This document shows positions 11,316-23,929 of a DNA stretch of 64,000 bases, piece by piece. A program made the position numbers and the translations under genes. The DNA lies in assembly GCA_017893485.1 (NCBI GenBank), contig CM030363.1, positions 86,259,730 to 86,323,729 of the forward strand. Reading direction: 5' to 3'. This stretch comes from Hemerocallis citrina (lineage: Eukaryota > Streptophyta > Magnoliopsida > Asparagales > Asphodelaceae). The notes under the pieces are model-generated. The model was given only the letters and a program-made list of their open reading frames with translations. It ran no database searches and had not been told where the DNA came from. The number at the start of each line of letters is the position of its first letter. The stretch's first letter is position 1.

Positions 11316-12367
11316 TTATCTAGACCCATAAGCTATTACCTTCCCCTCTTGCATCAACACACAGCCCAGTCCACGATGTGAAGCATCACTGTAGACATCA
11401 TATTCGATCCCTGCTCTCGGCAAGGCTAGTAATGGAGTGGTAGTCAACCTCTCCTTTAACTCCTGGAAGCTTGCCTCGCACTGCTCCATCCACTTAAAAC
11501 TCACATTCTTCCTTGTAAGCCCAGTGAGTGCCATGGCTATCTGAGCATAGCACTGGATGAATCTCTGGTAGTAGCCCGTCAAACCCAAAAAGCTTCTGAT
11601 CTCCTTCACTATTATTGGCCTTGGCCAATCCGTCGCTACCTCAATCTTTTGTGGATCAGTGAACACTCCCTCCATAGAAAGGATATAACCTAGGAACGCG
11701 ACTTCGGACTTCCAGAAGTCACACTTTGACAACTTAGCATATAGCTTCTGTTCCTGCAGCTTCTTCAAGACCTCTGCTAGATGCCCAGCATGCTCTTTCT
11801 CTGACTTGGAGTAGAACAAAATGTCGTCGATAAACACCATGACAAAGGAATTAATGAATGGTCCCATGACCCTATTCATCATGTCCATAAATATAGCTGG
11901 TGCATTTGTTACTCCAAACGGCATAACCAAGAACTTGTAGTGCCCATGCCGAGTTCGAAATGCAATCTTATGCACATACTCTTCGTTCACACGAACTTGG
12001 TGATAATCCGACCGAAGATCTATCTCGGAGAAAACTGCTGCTCCTTGTAGTCGGTCAAATAGATATCGATTCGCTAAATCAGATACTTATTTTGGACAGT
12101 CACCTTATTCAACTCCATGTAATCGATGCACATCCACATCTGTCCATCCTTTTTCTTCACTAATAGAACTGGCGCTCCCCAAGGCGACGCACTCGGTCTA
12201 ATAAAACCCTTTCTCAACAACTCTTCTATCTGCTTCTTAACCTCATCATGTTCCACTGGTGCCATTTTGTATGGTGCCTTGAAAATTGGTGCACTTCCTG
12301 GCTGAAAGGAAATACTGAAATCCACATCTCGATGAGGTGATAGCCCGCGTAGATCTTCCAAGAACAC
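11316..12367 (-). pseudogene. Chromovirus B reverse transcriptase (broken)
   Basis: RT starts at [20 protein letters not shown], followed by [22 protein letters not shown] (12367-12074). It resumes at 11990 with [24 protein letters not shown]. The catalytic motif reads VFIDDILFYSK, so both Asp are present. The thumb contains KCDFWKSEVAFLGY and FLGLTGYYQRFI. A frameshift or deletion lies at 11990-12074, at the [13 protein letters not shown] region. The sequence is typical of plant chromoviruses. Confidence 0.88.
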
Positions 12368-12379
12368 TGTCGGAAAGTT

Positions 12380-12545
12380 CTGGTGGAATCATTCAAGTAT
12401 TAAATAAAACAATTGCCCTTATTCCATTAATTGGAAGTTCTCCTATTACATAATGAATACTCTAGTACATAACACTTTTTCTAATACATAAACAGAAAAT
12501 AAAAGCAGAAAACTCTAATCAGTTGCTCCCATACTGATGATGACA
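12380..12545. other. AT-rich stretch replacing the protease region of element B
   Basis: Only about 230 bases separate the last Gag zinc knuckle from RT, too short for the aspartic protease that should lie there, and no D-S/T-G motif is found. The first 30 bases (12383-12412, plus sense GGTGGAATCATTCAAGTA) resemble the gag sequence whose complement is at 13424-13446, but inverted. The rest matches nothing I recognise. Confidence 0.5.
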
Positions 12546-14264
12546 TTGTCGGCATCATTCGCATCTTCTTCAGTCAGAGCGAATACTCGCCCTGGCCGGT
12601 ATGGCTTCTTTCCTTGCACTGCCTGCCTCTGACTCTATGCCCCCCTACTGGAGCTGCGGACAATGTGGCCTAGAATGGCCTTCCTTCCCACAATTAAAGC
12701 AATTTAGGGGGGATTCCGTGCCTTGGGACACTCGGACCTGTAGTGACCAGCCTCTCCACAAAAGTAATAGGTCACACCTAGGGGTGTGGTACCTCCGTTG
12801 CTTGGCCTCCCCGTCACAGAGATGACATTTGCCCCAGTTGGTCGAAACTTCTGCGCTGGGGGCTGTCCCCTGAAGCTGCTTGGTGTTGCGGGCCTCTTAC
12901 CAGTACCCCAGTTGGTCTTCCTGTTCTACGCCACCTGGTACTGTTCTATATCTGCCTATGTGGTTGCAGCCCTCCTGACTAGCTTATCAAACCTCCTGAT
13001 ACCGAGGGGTATCATCCGAGACTTTAGACTTGGCCTCAGCCCATGTTAAAACTTTCATGCTTTCTTGGCCTCGTCGACCACAATCTCTGGTACATACCTC
13101 GAGAGCTGAGTGAATTTTGTCTCATACTCCCGCACTGACAAACTCCTCTGCTGCAGGCTTAGGAACTCTATAGCCTTTTTCTCCTACACATCCATAGGGA
13201 AATAGTGGCTATGGAACTCTTCAAAATATTCCTCCCAAGTGATCAGTTCATTCCCCATGGTTCTCTTCAAGGATTTCCACCAAACCCCAGCATCTTTCTC
13301 TAGCTGGCCTGCTTCACCTTGCTAGCCTCTGGAGTCTCCAGGACCTTGAACACTATTTCTATCTGTCTGATCCAGTCATCTACTGCATCTAGATCTGCCT
13401 TGCCCTCGAACAGGGGTGGTTTTATTTACTTGAATGATTCCACCAATTTAATTGCTTCCGGGACTTGTACTACCAGTCCCACTCTGGTATTTTAGGTCAC
13501 ATTCGCAGGAAAGGTGTTAAGATTTTGGTACACCCAGGCTAGTTCTGTTTCCAGGTTAAGCCTGTTGCCCTCACCGCTAGATCCTTCACCATTTTAGGCT
13601 TCTTCGTCCGACCATTTTTGGGTCATAAAACTTCATTGATCACCACAAATAGTGACAACATAAACTTTTCTTCATTTATTTCCAAAATTTAAACTTCATT
13701 CATTTAGAAATAAAAACTTGTCCATACATCCATTACATGAAACACCACACAACTCCAACATAAAATAGTCTAGATCCTACAGTTTCTCTTGGCTTCCCTA
13801 AGCTCTCCCCTTAGTTCATCTATTTCATTCTTCATTTCCTCGCATCTTAGGTGGCATTCTTGCTTCCCCAAACGAGTTTTGTTGTCTAGCTGGGTGAAAT
13901 GCCGAGCAGTCCTGTGTCGAATCTTCTCTAGTTTCCATACTCGGTGGCTTAGAGCTATAATGTTTTGCTTGTCCTCTGCATGATGAGCTTCCAAGTGGTT
14001 TACTCTCCACTTATGAATGGTCAATTTCTCCTGGAGAGAAGCGATAAGGTGGTCCTTCTTGTCTTGAACCGGTTCTTCCTCTGAGGATTCTTATGGGGAA
14101 TTAGGTGGAGGGGGAGTGATCTCCCGAGATTCGGGTAGTTCTCCCTCTTCTTCTTCTGGGTCTTCCTCTTCTGCGGGTTCTTCTTTTTCTTCAAGCTCTT
14201 CTTCTTCGGGGTCTTCTTCAAAGAACCATTTTACTTCATCCACTGGATTCTGGTTATTAGCCAT
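12546..14264 (-). pseudogene. Chromovirus B Gag (broken)
   Basis: The likely ATG is at 14264 (MANNQNPVDEVKWFFEEDPE). A very acidic Glu-rich N-terminus follows, then a coiled-coil-like segment (14024-13770; heptad-like Leu/Ile with KNEIDELRGELREAK). A 150-base AT-rich gap (13620-13770) comes next. After it is the retrotransposon gag core (PPLFEGKADLDAVDDWIRQ, about 13430-13350; FLSLQQRSLSVREYETKF, about 13160-13110). Last are two zinc knuckles. The first reads YYFCGEAGHYRSEC and has lost its first Cys; the second is intact (CFNCGKEGHSRPHC, about 12700-12655). Several stops and frameshifts are present. Confidence 0.8.
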
Positions 14265-14409
14265 CTTGTATGGAAAGGGAGGAGAAGACATCAGTGTATA
14301 GAGCAACACAAACGTAAATCAACTTACATTTAAATCTCTATAAACTAAACTCACACTTCTAATGTCCACCCTAATATGTCGTCCTTGTAATTTTGTACTA
14401 CTTTTTTAA

Positions 14410-14425
14410 CCTGGCTCTGATACCA
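14410..14425 (-). promoter_or_regulatory. Primer-binding site of chromovirus B (initiator tRNA-Met type)
   Basis: TGGTATCAGAGCCAGG on the minus strand is complementary to the 3' end of plant initiator tRNA-Met, as in many plant retrotransposons. It sits three bases inside the LTR end (…TGTTACA at 14429). Confidence 0.9.
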
Positions 14426-14490
14426 AACTGTAACACCCCAAATTCCATTTACATGATACCAAATTGTAACACCCCAAATTTTATTTACAT
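14419..14490. repeat. 36-bp tandem duplication across the PBS/LTR boundary
   Basis: Positions 14419-14454 and 14455-14490 are near-identical 36-base copies, each with GATACCAAA(C/T)TGTAACACCCC. Each contains the inner part of the PBS and the LTR end. The true LTR edge could be either 14429 or about 14465. Confidence 0.85.
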
Positions 14491-17400
14491 GTAATTCATA
14501 GCACAACAGGATCTTTTATGTCAAATTCATACAATTTTATAAGGAAATTAAAAACTTTTCATTATACAATGTTGTTCTTTACATCAACGCAACGGAATTT
14601 AAATGAATACAACATGATATATACAACTTTAACATCAAAATCTTAAATCTAAAAAATAATCTTTAGCATCAATTCATCTTTATGTCTTTTTGTCAATCCA
14701 AGCCCTGCACTGAAAAATTGTGGGCACGTCAGTTGCATACAACTGACGCAATATTATAAAACAGCGATTCTCTTACTTTAGCAAACACAAACTTGAATAC
14801 ACAATAAAGTGTAAAAGTGACTAGCCTAAACATGTCAGTGTATGATATGACTTAATGCCTAATACAGATTGACACTACGGTAACACTAATGCATATTTGT
14901 TCAGATTCTATGCATCACATACTACATAGATCCGTGGGCAAGCACCTACATACTCCACATTATAGGGTTATATCCCTTTCCATGTAAACTACTACTATGA
15001 CTACTACAAGATTTAGACATTCTGCGTGTACCTAGCACATGCCTCGAGAATTCCGAAGGACAATCTCTATCAATAGATAATTTCGGAGACTATTTCACTC
15101 ACACCAGGGAATCTTCAAGAATACCCCACACCGCAAATAATGGTGCATCACTACACATAGACATCCCATGAGTGTTGCCTCGATCCCGATAATTCCGGAG
15201 ATCAATTTCACACTGTAGGTAATTCTAGAGACTATTTCACTCACACCTCGATATTCCGGGGATTATCTCACACCGCAGATCATCCTGGGGCCCTTATACT
15301 CACGTTTGCCCTTGTTTCATCATGCCTCCGGTGCCTATCCGTAAGTTTAATTTTAATCATCATAACCTAGAACTAGCTTACCCTACCGGACATAAATTAA
15401 CACAAGACAAAGTTAGCCCAAACTGGCTACTTCTCAAGAGATACTTAACCCACACTGGTTAGTTTTCAAATTTTTATTATTCACAAATGCCGGTTACCAA
15501 GGGTCTCGCCTAGCCTCTAGATTCCAACAACCATCTCACTCTAGAGATCAAATAGGTTATATCCAACCTCAACATAAACATTTCATTTTTTATTCAACAA
15601 TTCTCTTTATCCACTTTATGTTTATAAATCACGGAGTATTCAACTTTTATAACACATTCAATAACAATTTCCCCAATCAAATTTTCTTATAAACGACTTC
15701 TTAGTTAGCCAGCCAAACTAATCCCTTTCAATGTTCTCAAAGTTCTATCAATTAATACAACCTTTCTCATATTTATCCATACTTCACGTATATTAAAACA
15801 AAACTCTTTTCTTTAATTAGATCACTATTTTCAATACAAATCTTATTTAAAGATTATCATTAGAAATTCTTCATTTCCAATTCGAAATTTAGCTTTTATT
15901 TCATTATAAACCAACTCTTAATATTTTTAATCTTATATGTCTTCTTTATTTTAAATTGAACTCCAACTCAACTAACATATAAATATGCCCTTTAAATTTC
16001 TCAAAATATTTTTAGAATAGCATGAAGTAACTCCCAAATTATTCTAATAAAATTATAATAATTTTCCATGAAAATTTCCCCCATTTTAAAACTTGAATTA
16101 TAACAAGAAATTTAAAAAAAAAATCCAAAAGTGCACCTCCAGGTTTGAACCAGAGCCAAACAGCACCCAAGCCAACGCCAAACCAGTAAGCTAACTCACA
16201 CATAATGTATAAAGTTTTCTGAGTTGTTTAAATACTCAACTGCTCCTTTCATCTATATTTTAAAAATAATAATAATAAGAAACTGAGCCAACCCAGGCTC
16301 GAACCTGCGACCACAGAAACCCCCAAAGCCACATGGTAGTGCCTAGCGCAAAGGCGCACGCGCTAGCCACCAAAGCCCAACACCATTCCTGATCATATAG
16401 AGGTTACATTCTTTATAACCCCGCTATCTGTTTTCCCTTATATTTTAACTTCTTCATTAGAATTGATTTCTATCGTTTGTCTCAAATTTATCTATTCATA
16501 AAATATATCTCTAAAATTCCAGCAACGATTTCATATTGATTTTATTTACAATAGGGTGATTTTATACACAACAAATGTAGATAGTAATTTTTTGGGAACT
16601 TTCATTGTCACGCCCCGCTTCCCAAAAAAAATACGGAATACGGATACGCGACAAAAGCCCAACGAATGATTTTCATCATCCATAAGCTGTTCAAGAATCT
16701 TTACAACATATCACAATATTATCAGAGTCGGAAGCCAGAAGAGTCAACCACATGCACATATGAACCAAATACCAACAAGAATACTTGAAATAAAATATAT
16801 TAATCTCAAATAATCATGATCTGAAATACACAATAAATCTTGGGTCATACTGCCCAAATACAAGAATAAATCCAAGTACATAAATACAGTTATTATTTAA
16901 GCAAACTACAAGAAATAATAATAATAGGATCCAGCACTAATACTTCAAGTCACCGATACCATCTGGAACCTGTTCTCCAAAATCTGCAATTCAACGAATG
17001 CAGGAAAGAGAAAAAGAGAAAAATAAGTAACCGTCAATTGCAAGTTAAGGGCCACTTATATTATAGGATACAAGTACATGGGGAAAACTAACTAGAAAGA
17101 TAGTATAAGCATGATGTCAAACTAAACAACTAGCATGGTAATGTGATCAAGTATCGTGTAGCATATATCAAAAGTCAAGTAAACAAATATCATGTAAACA
17201 TATGTCAAGTATCAGGTATCAAGTAACCAAGTGTCACCTATCGAGTCTCATGTATCAAGTTCAAGTTTCAAGTTCAAGCAAGCATGTATCATTTATCAGG
17301 TAACAGGTATACAGATAACGGGTAAACAGGTAATCATGTAACAGGATAATCAGGTATACAGGAAATCAGATTATGTCATGTCAAGTCTTGTTATTTTACT

Positions 17401-20400
17401 ATCTAAGTAGTACTTCATGCGCCCCATATTATAACACATGGTTGCTACAACAAACAGTTATATTTTAGATTTCGTAGGGGACCATACAGGGCAGTGTACT
17501 CAGGTATTCACAGAATTACAGAACTTGGACGGTAACTTGATCAGTAAACTTGATCGGTAAACTTGATCGGTAATAGAAATTAACTTGATCGGTAACTTGT
17601 CATACAGGAAACACAAGTCTTCTTCCGAGTACACGTTTCTGCACTATCTATTACTAGATCTTTCTCATTAAAACCCCGACTTGATTATTTATTATTATTC
17701 TCAAACAAGCATGTATAAGTATGAAACAGTGTCAAACTAACATAGTATAATCAGTATCAGGTCTAGGGTGACAAATAAGCATGCATAGATGATAGGCAGT
17801 CACCTAAACGAGCAAAACAGTGCATGTTCATATTCAGGACAGCATAACAGTACAGTACTAAAATAGTAATTACCGCTACTACAAATATCCAAATCTGGAT
17901 CCGTCGAAGGATCTGAAAATTAGACTCCCATACGAATCCAGCGATCATAAATAATTCATATAGTAATTCACAACATCATAACTCAAAACAAGTTTGAATG
18001 CAGAAAACATGTTCAGTCAGAAATCAGTAAAACGAATTCTCAGTCAGGAAAACCATATCAAAACCTCTCAAATAAATTCAGAAAAAACTGGGGTATTCCC
18101 CTATAAGTCTAGAATCAGAATATAAAGTTTCATAATATTCTAGTAAAATTAGTTTAGTCATCAAAAATAAGAAAACATCAAAAAACGGTACTTTGGCAAA
18201 TCTGGAATTCCCAACACTGCTGTACGAAAACTGAAGTATCTCGCAACCAGTGAAACGAAATCTATTTCTGCCAAAGGAATATGAAAATAGATAGACTATA
18301 CTAACTTTCACATTTCACAAATATTTTTCATACAATAAACGGAATCATAGTGAAAATAAGGTTCTTTACAGATCAGCGAGCAAAATACAGCACGTATAGA
18401 TTTTATAAACGAGCATGGAACTTCACATAAAACTTATCAATAAAATTCACTAAAATTCTAGGTAATCCCTAACTAGATAAAGAAATCCTGACTTTGGATC
18501 AAAATAATATGTATAGCATAGTTCTTGAAAATAGTTTGTTGTCAAAATTACCGAAAAACAGAATCTGAAAAAGGACAACACCTCTGTACTAAAATAGCCA
18601 TAACTCAGTCATATAAAATCAAAATCAAGCAAGGTCAGAGGGGTTTGAAAATAGACGAAATTATCTAAAACTCTTGTTTTATACCGAAATCAAGATACTG
18701 ACTTTATCCTATTCGAAAATAGCAAACAAAACAGAACACCAATAAAATACAGATTTCACCCTTAAGAACAAAATCAACATAGATCATACAAAACTTGTTC
18801 AAAACACAACCAAACATGAAATCGAGTCTACCAAGTGTTTAAATATCATTAATTAGGGTATCTAACATGTCCACGCCAAGAATTTCTCATGGGTCTCAAC
18901 CAAATCACTAATTTCACAAAAAGTCTCATATACATGATCAAAAATCAGGATCGGATAAATCCTAGATTAATTCATATACATATTGTGTCGTGTGTCATCT
19001 ATGATCAAGTTTTCACAATAAAGATGAAACTCATCAAGCAAAACACAACAAAGAGTCGTCTCTAGACCCAACTACACTATAGGTGAACTTTTTGATTTGT
19101 ATCAAACAAATGAATTGGAGTACAAGTTACTTGTCTGGAAGACGACGAATCCAATGGAGAGAAAGAGAATAATAACGAAAACAGATTCCCGGACATGAAC
19201 TCAACAGCAACGAATCACAAACAAGATCACGATCGCAACCACGAAACTAAGCACAGATCTCGATGTGGATCAAGATCGGATGATCGAACGGCTATCAAAC
19301 AAGAGATCAAGATGATGTAGATCCTACGGCTATCAATCAAAGATCAAGATCGAACGGCCCAAAACAAAGATGATCAAGAACTCCAAGATGATCAAAACTC
19401 CATGATCAAGAATCCCACGGATGACCAAGATCAAACCATGATCAAGAAGATCAACAGATCATGATCGAACAGACGGCTAGGAATCGAAGTTGATCAAAAC
19501 CCATGCAAAAAGTAACCACGCACACAGCAACCACCAAGGGGCGGCACGGCGGCTGAACTGCGGTGCGCAGAGGTCGCTGCAGGTCGGAGTAGCCCAGTTG
19601 GGAAGCCACGGAACCACTAGAGACCCAACAAACCAAACACAGCAGAGCAGCCAAGAAGCCAGCTTTCTTGTCCGTAAGGACATAGAAAGTGCCATAGATG
19701 ACTGCAAGGACAAAACCCATGTTGCTGCGCTGCCAGAACAACCTTCCAAGCAAGAGAGTAGCCCAGGCCAGGGCCAGGCAGAGGTGGTGGCGGACAGGGG
19801 GATCGCCGGCAGGGCTCTGTGGTGGCGCGGCTGACTGGCGCAATGGGACGCGGCAGACAGGGAGAGTTCGGGGTCTGCGGTGCGGTGCTGGATGGTTGCG
19901 AGGTGGTCTTCGCGATGGCTGGCCGACGCTGCAGGGGGCGGCGCCGACGGGTCGCGAGGGGCACGGGAAGAGAAGTCGGCTGCAAGGGTTGAAGAAGTAG
20001 ACGATGGAGCGGCGGGTGGGTTGAATTGGAAGATGAACAGTCAGGTTGTGGATTTTGAATATATATAGGTGTTTGGGTAGGGTTTTATACTGGGTATCAA
20101 GTAGGGTAAGGTTTTGGGCTGATGGGATACTAACGGGTTTGGTTGGGAAGTGGGTAGGGGTTAAGTATTATAGGGTGTTAAGTGTGTTAGGGTAAAACAG
20201 GGTAGGGGTTTTATTAACGGTTAGGATAGTGGGTTTGGGTTTAGTTGGGTTTATTCAATGGGTATTAAAAATCCATTAGGGTTTCAATAAAATTAATTCA
20301 AAAATATAATTAGATTAATATTAAAAGTAAATAATTTATTCAATAGAAAATATACAATTAGAAATACCATAGTACTATAAATCAAACAGTATATACTGAG

Positions 20401-21341
20401 TTAATACTCAAATACTAGCAAATACAATAGGATTTTCAATATACGTTCAAAATGTAATAACAATAAAAATAATGATACTAAAAGTAGAATTTAATAGTAA
20501 TAATAAAAATAAAATAACAGTAATAATAATAATAATAATATTTGTATTAAAATATACAAAATCATACAAAATAGTTACAAATATAATTATTGATCGAAAA
20601 TATATTTTAATAGGAGATCCAACAATACATTTTGACAAAAAAAAAATTGAAAACCGGAAAAAAAATAATTTGCAAAAAAAAAAAAAAAAATTAAATACAC
20701 AAAATACACAAAATACGTTTTTGGGAAAACAGGGGTTACATTCATACACATATGCCTTTATAGATTACCACTACTACTCTACTAGCATGAATATATTTTT
20801 CTTTTTAACATTATTTGAAATGATGGGGAAAGTCTCTTCATAAAATTATAATTTACTCTAATCACAGCACAACTTAACCCCCTTCACATACACTTACAAT
20901 TTACCTACAAAACCCAATCATAGTATACTACAATTTGCATGACAATCATATAAGATATTCCAATATAAATTGTAGTTTGACTACACTGTAATTCTACATT
21001 GTAAATTTCCATTAACATGCATTTCTTCACATTAATCAACTACTAAATTTCTAGATGTTAATACAATATGCATCACACAAAGGTAATAGAAGTTAAATAA
21101 CTCATGCTACATCGACAATTCTAACATAAATTTCCTAAGCATGCATTCTATACACAATTAGAAAGAAAGATGAGATACCCACCTAAGAAGAATATCCTAG
21201 TAGCAAGCCCCTTCAAAATAGAGCTCAAAAATCCCATAAAGGCCAAGCAATTCACCACCGAAAATCAACAGCAAGCCAACCCGAAGCACTGCCTAATTCT
21301 TTTGGTTTGATTAATTTTTGTGTGTGCTGAATAGCTTAACG
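14429..21341 (-). mobile_element. 5' LTR of chromovirus B, interrupted by solo LTR A1
   Basis: This LTR resembles B' (1-3644) over 14508-16500 and the B 3' LTR over 16310-16605 and 20741-21330. It is split at 16605/20741 by the A1 solo LTR with duplicated TTCAT. The promoter-proximal ~450 bases that should follow (compare 9000-9439) are missing: homology stops at about 21341, where an inverted A/B fragment begins. Its own promoter is therefore gone. No coding sequence. Confidence 0.8.
16606..20740 (-). mobile_element. Solo LTR A1 (4,135 bp) with TSD ttcat
   Basis: A complete A-family LTR, in element sense starting TGTAACCCCTG (20740) and ending GCGGGGCGTGACA (16606). The perfect duplication TTCAT lies at 16601-16605 and 20741-20745. 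No internal domain exists, so this is a solo LTR left by recombination. Parts, in element sense: an ACCC-rich start with poly-A/AT-rich tracts, TATA at about 20060, a GC-rich leader (20020-19500), GATCATGATC-type repeats (19480-19210), the conserved A-family block (about 19150-19120), a long AT-rich body, TATCTG/CAGGTAT-type short repeats (17400-17100), and the conserved GGATGATGAAAATCATTCG end. GC-rich frames on both strands at 19451-20068 are not conserved between copies. Confidence 0.9.
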
Positions 21342-21775
21342 AAATCAATTTTAATGAAGAAGTTAAAATATAAGAGAAAACAGAGAGCGGGGTTATAAAG
21401 AATGTAACCGTTATATGATCAGGAATGGTGTGGGGCTCTGGTTGCACCTTTGCGCTAGGCACTGCCACGTGGCTTTGGGGGTTTCTGTGGTCATGGGTTC
21501 TACTGTTCAGTAAAGAACCTGATTTTCAACCTAATTCTACTTGTTGTTTGTAAAATATTTCTGAATATAAAAGTTAGCCTACTATATCTATTTTATTATC
21601 CTTTTGGCGGATTTGGATTTCGATTAATGGTTTGTGAGATATTGATATTCTCGTACTGCAGCATTTACAATTCCAGATTTATAAAACTACTACATCTTGA
21701 CGTTTTCTGATTTTCGTTGACCAAACTATTTATATTGGAAATTATGATACCTTATATTCTGATGCTACACATATA
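21342..21775. repeat. Right arm of the inverted repeat (chimeric B/A sequence)
   Basis: Reverse complement of 7842-8252: B LTR sequence at 21342-21488, then A LTR from about 21490 onward, with the same B/A junction. It directly abuts the truncated B 5' LTR on the left and runs into the second half of the A2 LTR on the right. Confidence 0.8.
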
Positions 21776-23294
21776 AGGGAATACCCCAAATTTTTTGTGG
21801 ATTTAATTAATGAGTTTTTATGTTGTTTTCCTGACTTTGAATATAATCTTTTGATTTCTGACTGAACGTGTTTTTTGGATTCAAACCTGTTTTGAGACTT
21901 GATTTTGTGAAACACTATATGACTTATATATATTTTCTGGTTTCAGACGGGAGTCTATTTTCTAGATTCTTCGACGAATCAAGATTTGTATTTTTGTAGC
22001 AACGGGAATCTCTGTTTTAGTACAGTAGTGTCTTGCTGTCTTGAACTAGCATTTGCATGATTCTATTCCTTTATGAACTGTCTATCATCTGTACATATTT
22101 ATCTGTCACCCTGAACTTGTTACATGTTTATACCATATTATTCTTTACCTATTTATGACACATACATGTCTGTCAAATAATAATAACAAAATAACCAAGT
22201 TGGGGTTTGTGGAATAGATCTAGTACTGGACAATATAGAAATGTGTACTGAGAAAAGGGCCCATGTTCCCTATCTGTTACGTGTTCATGATTACATGATT
22301 CACAACCCTGTTATCTGACCCTGACTATATTACTTTCCTATAGGAAGGTGTACTCAGAAGAGAACACATAGGTTCTATTTGTCTGTCTGATCTGATTATC
22401 TGATATCTGTCTGTCTGAACCCTGGGTACACTACCCTATGGACTCCACTACGAAATCTAAATGTAATTTATTGAATTTAGCAACCATGTAGTAAAAACCG
22501 GGATGTATGAAGTGCTACCTAGATAGTAATCACACAAGACTTATAAGAACATGACATCTGTTATCTGTTATCTGTTATTTGTGTCTGTTTATCTGATATC
22601 TGTTATCTGATTATCTGTTATCTGTCTGACTATCATCTGACACTATTATCTGTATATCTGTCTGCATACCATCTGACACTTGACACTTGATACATGTTAT
22701 CTGTATCTGTTAGTATACCATGTTATCTGATTTGTTTTCCTGGTTCATGCTAGATATTTCATTCTGTTGAAATGCCTATACCATGCTATGTTTGTTCTGT
22801 TGTTACTTTATATTTGTTAGTTATCCCATGTACTTGTATTCTGCACTACAAGCGCCCGTAACTTGCCCTGACGGAAATTTGTTTTCTTTTTCCTATTCCT
22901 GCAATTGTTAAATTGCAGATTTTGGAGAACAGGTACCAGATGGTATTGGTGTTATACAATATTAGTGCTGGAGTTATTATTATTATTTATGTTGCTTATT
23001 TGAACAATTGTATTTGATACTTGGATTTAAATCTGTATTTGGGCAATATGACACAGGATATTTGACTTATTCAGATCTGGATTATTTGAGATTATAATAT
23101 TTTGGTTTCAAGTATTCTTGGTTGGTATTTTGATTCATATGTGCATGCTCGGTTGATTCTTTTGCTTCCGACTCTGATTATTCTTGTGAAATGTTGTAAA
23201 GATTCTTGAACAGCTTATGGATGATGAAAATCATTCGCTGGGCTCTTGTCGCGTATCCGTATTCCGTATTCTTTTTGGAAAGCGGGGCGTAACA
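21490..23294 (+). mobile_element. A2 LTR, last part
   Basis: Parallel to the reverse complement of 16606-18365 (A1) and to 60249-62090 (A4). It contains the TTATCTG-rich short tandem tract at about 22550-22700 and the terminal TGGATGATGAAAATCATTCG…GCGGGGCGTAACA. It ends at the C1 coding sequence with the ACTGT duplication. No genes. Confidence 0.8.
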
Positions 23295-23299
23295 ACTGT

Positions 23300-23929
23300 T
23301 GGCTTTCTTTACCATTACCATATTAGCTAACCCCTCGAGGTAGCTAACTTCTTGAATGAAGCGTGCGGCTAAAAGCTTCTCGATTTTCTCCTTGACTACT
23401 TACTGCCTATCGGGGGAAAACTTATGATGATTTTGTTAGACAGGCTGAACGTCCAGGTTCATGCTCAAGTGGTGCATGATGAGATCTTCGAAAATGCCTG
23501 ACATGCTAGAAGCGTTCCAAGTGATAGGTCTCGGTTCCCCCTTATGCAAGCAACGAGTTACTTTTTTACTTGGTGAGGGAGAGCCTTACTTACCAGAAAA
23601 CACTTAGCTTGATACTCTTCGGAGAAGGAGATTTCTTCTAGTTCGTTTATAGGTTTAGAGCTGGCTTGTCCCCTATATTGCGAGAGTTCCATGGCATCGA
23701 GAGGGAAGACCAAACCACCCATTATGGTGGTGTAACACACCCGAGAAGCTTTTTGGCTTCCCCTACCCTGCTTTTCTAGGGAGCTTCATCTTCATGTGGA
23801 AGGTTGAGGCAACCACGTGAAAGACTCCTAGCCTCGGGTGACCAAAGATGGCGTTGTAGGCGGACTTCATGTTAACGACCATGAAGTCGAGTGCTTTTGT
23901 GCGAGTGGTTGGAGCTTTTCTCACAGTCA
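23300..23929 (-). pseudogene. Tat element C1 fragment: RT N-terminus and protease C-terminus
   Basis: Collinear with C2 at 43510-44130. Around 23310-23420 is the complement of the region encoding KWLANVVMV and the start of RT. Around 23690-23920 it matches the conserved protease-to-RT linker (IGGGVFPLDAVEL in C2; MGGLVFPLDAMELSQY in the frame at 23740-23558 here) and the MDFMVVNVKSSYNAI region. It is interrupted by stops and bounded by A2 on the left and E on the right, with catcg duplicated at 23930-23934. Confidence 0.85.

Larger units (their letters stand above)
5015..23294 (+). mobile_element. Composite insertion A2: A-family LTR split by a ~14.7-kb block
   Basis: The outer parts, 5015-6779 and about 21490-23294, are the first and last portions of one plus-strand A-family LTR, as judged against A1 (16606-20740, reverse complement) and A4. 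The insertion splits the C1 RT coding region, which resumes at 23300. Flanking pentamers are gctgt (5010-5014) and actgt (23295-23299), a target duplication with one mismatch. The LTR starts TATAAAACCC and ends GGGGCGTAACA. About 335 bases of LTR that should lie between the two halves are missing. The interior holds 5S rDNA repeats, an inverted A/B fragment and the chromovirus B element with its own nested solo LTR. Confidence 0.7.

Noticed and set aside
14116..14301. Plus-strand Ser-rich frame
   Set aside because: Complement of the Glu-rich N-terminus of the B Gag.
14410..14425. tRNA-like sequences at the PBS positions
   Set aside because: Only the primer-binding complement is present; no cloverleaf, so not tRNA genes.
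19451..20068. Frames of 90-130 codons on both strands
   Set aside because: Inside the GC-rich leader of solo LTR A1, not conserved with other A copies, no domain.
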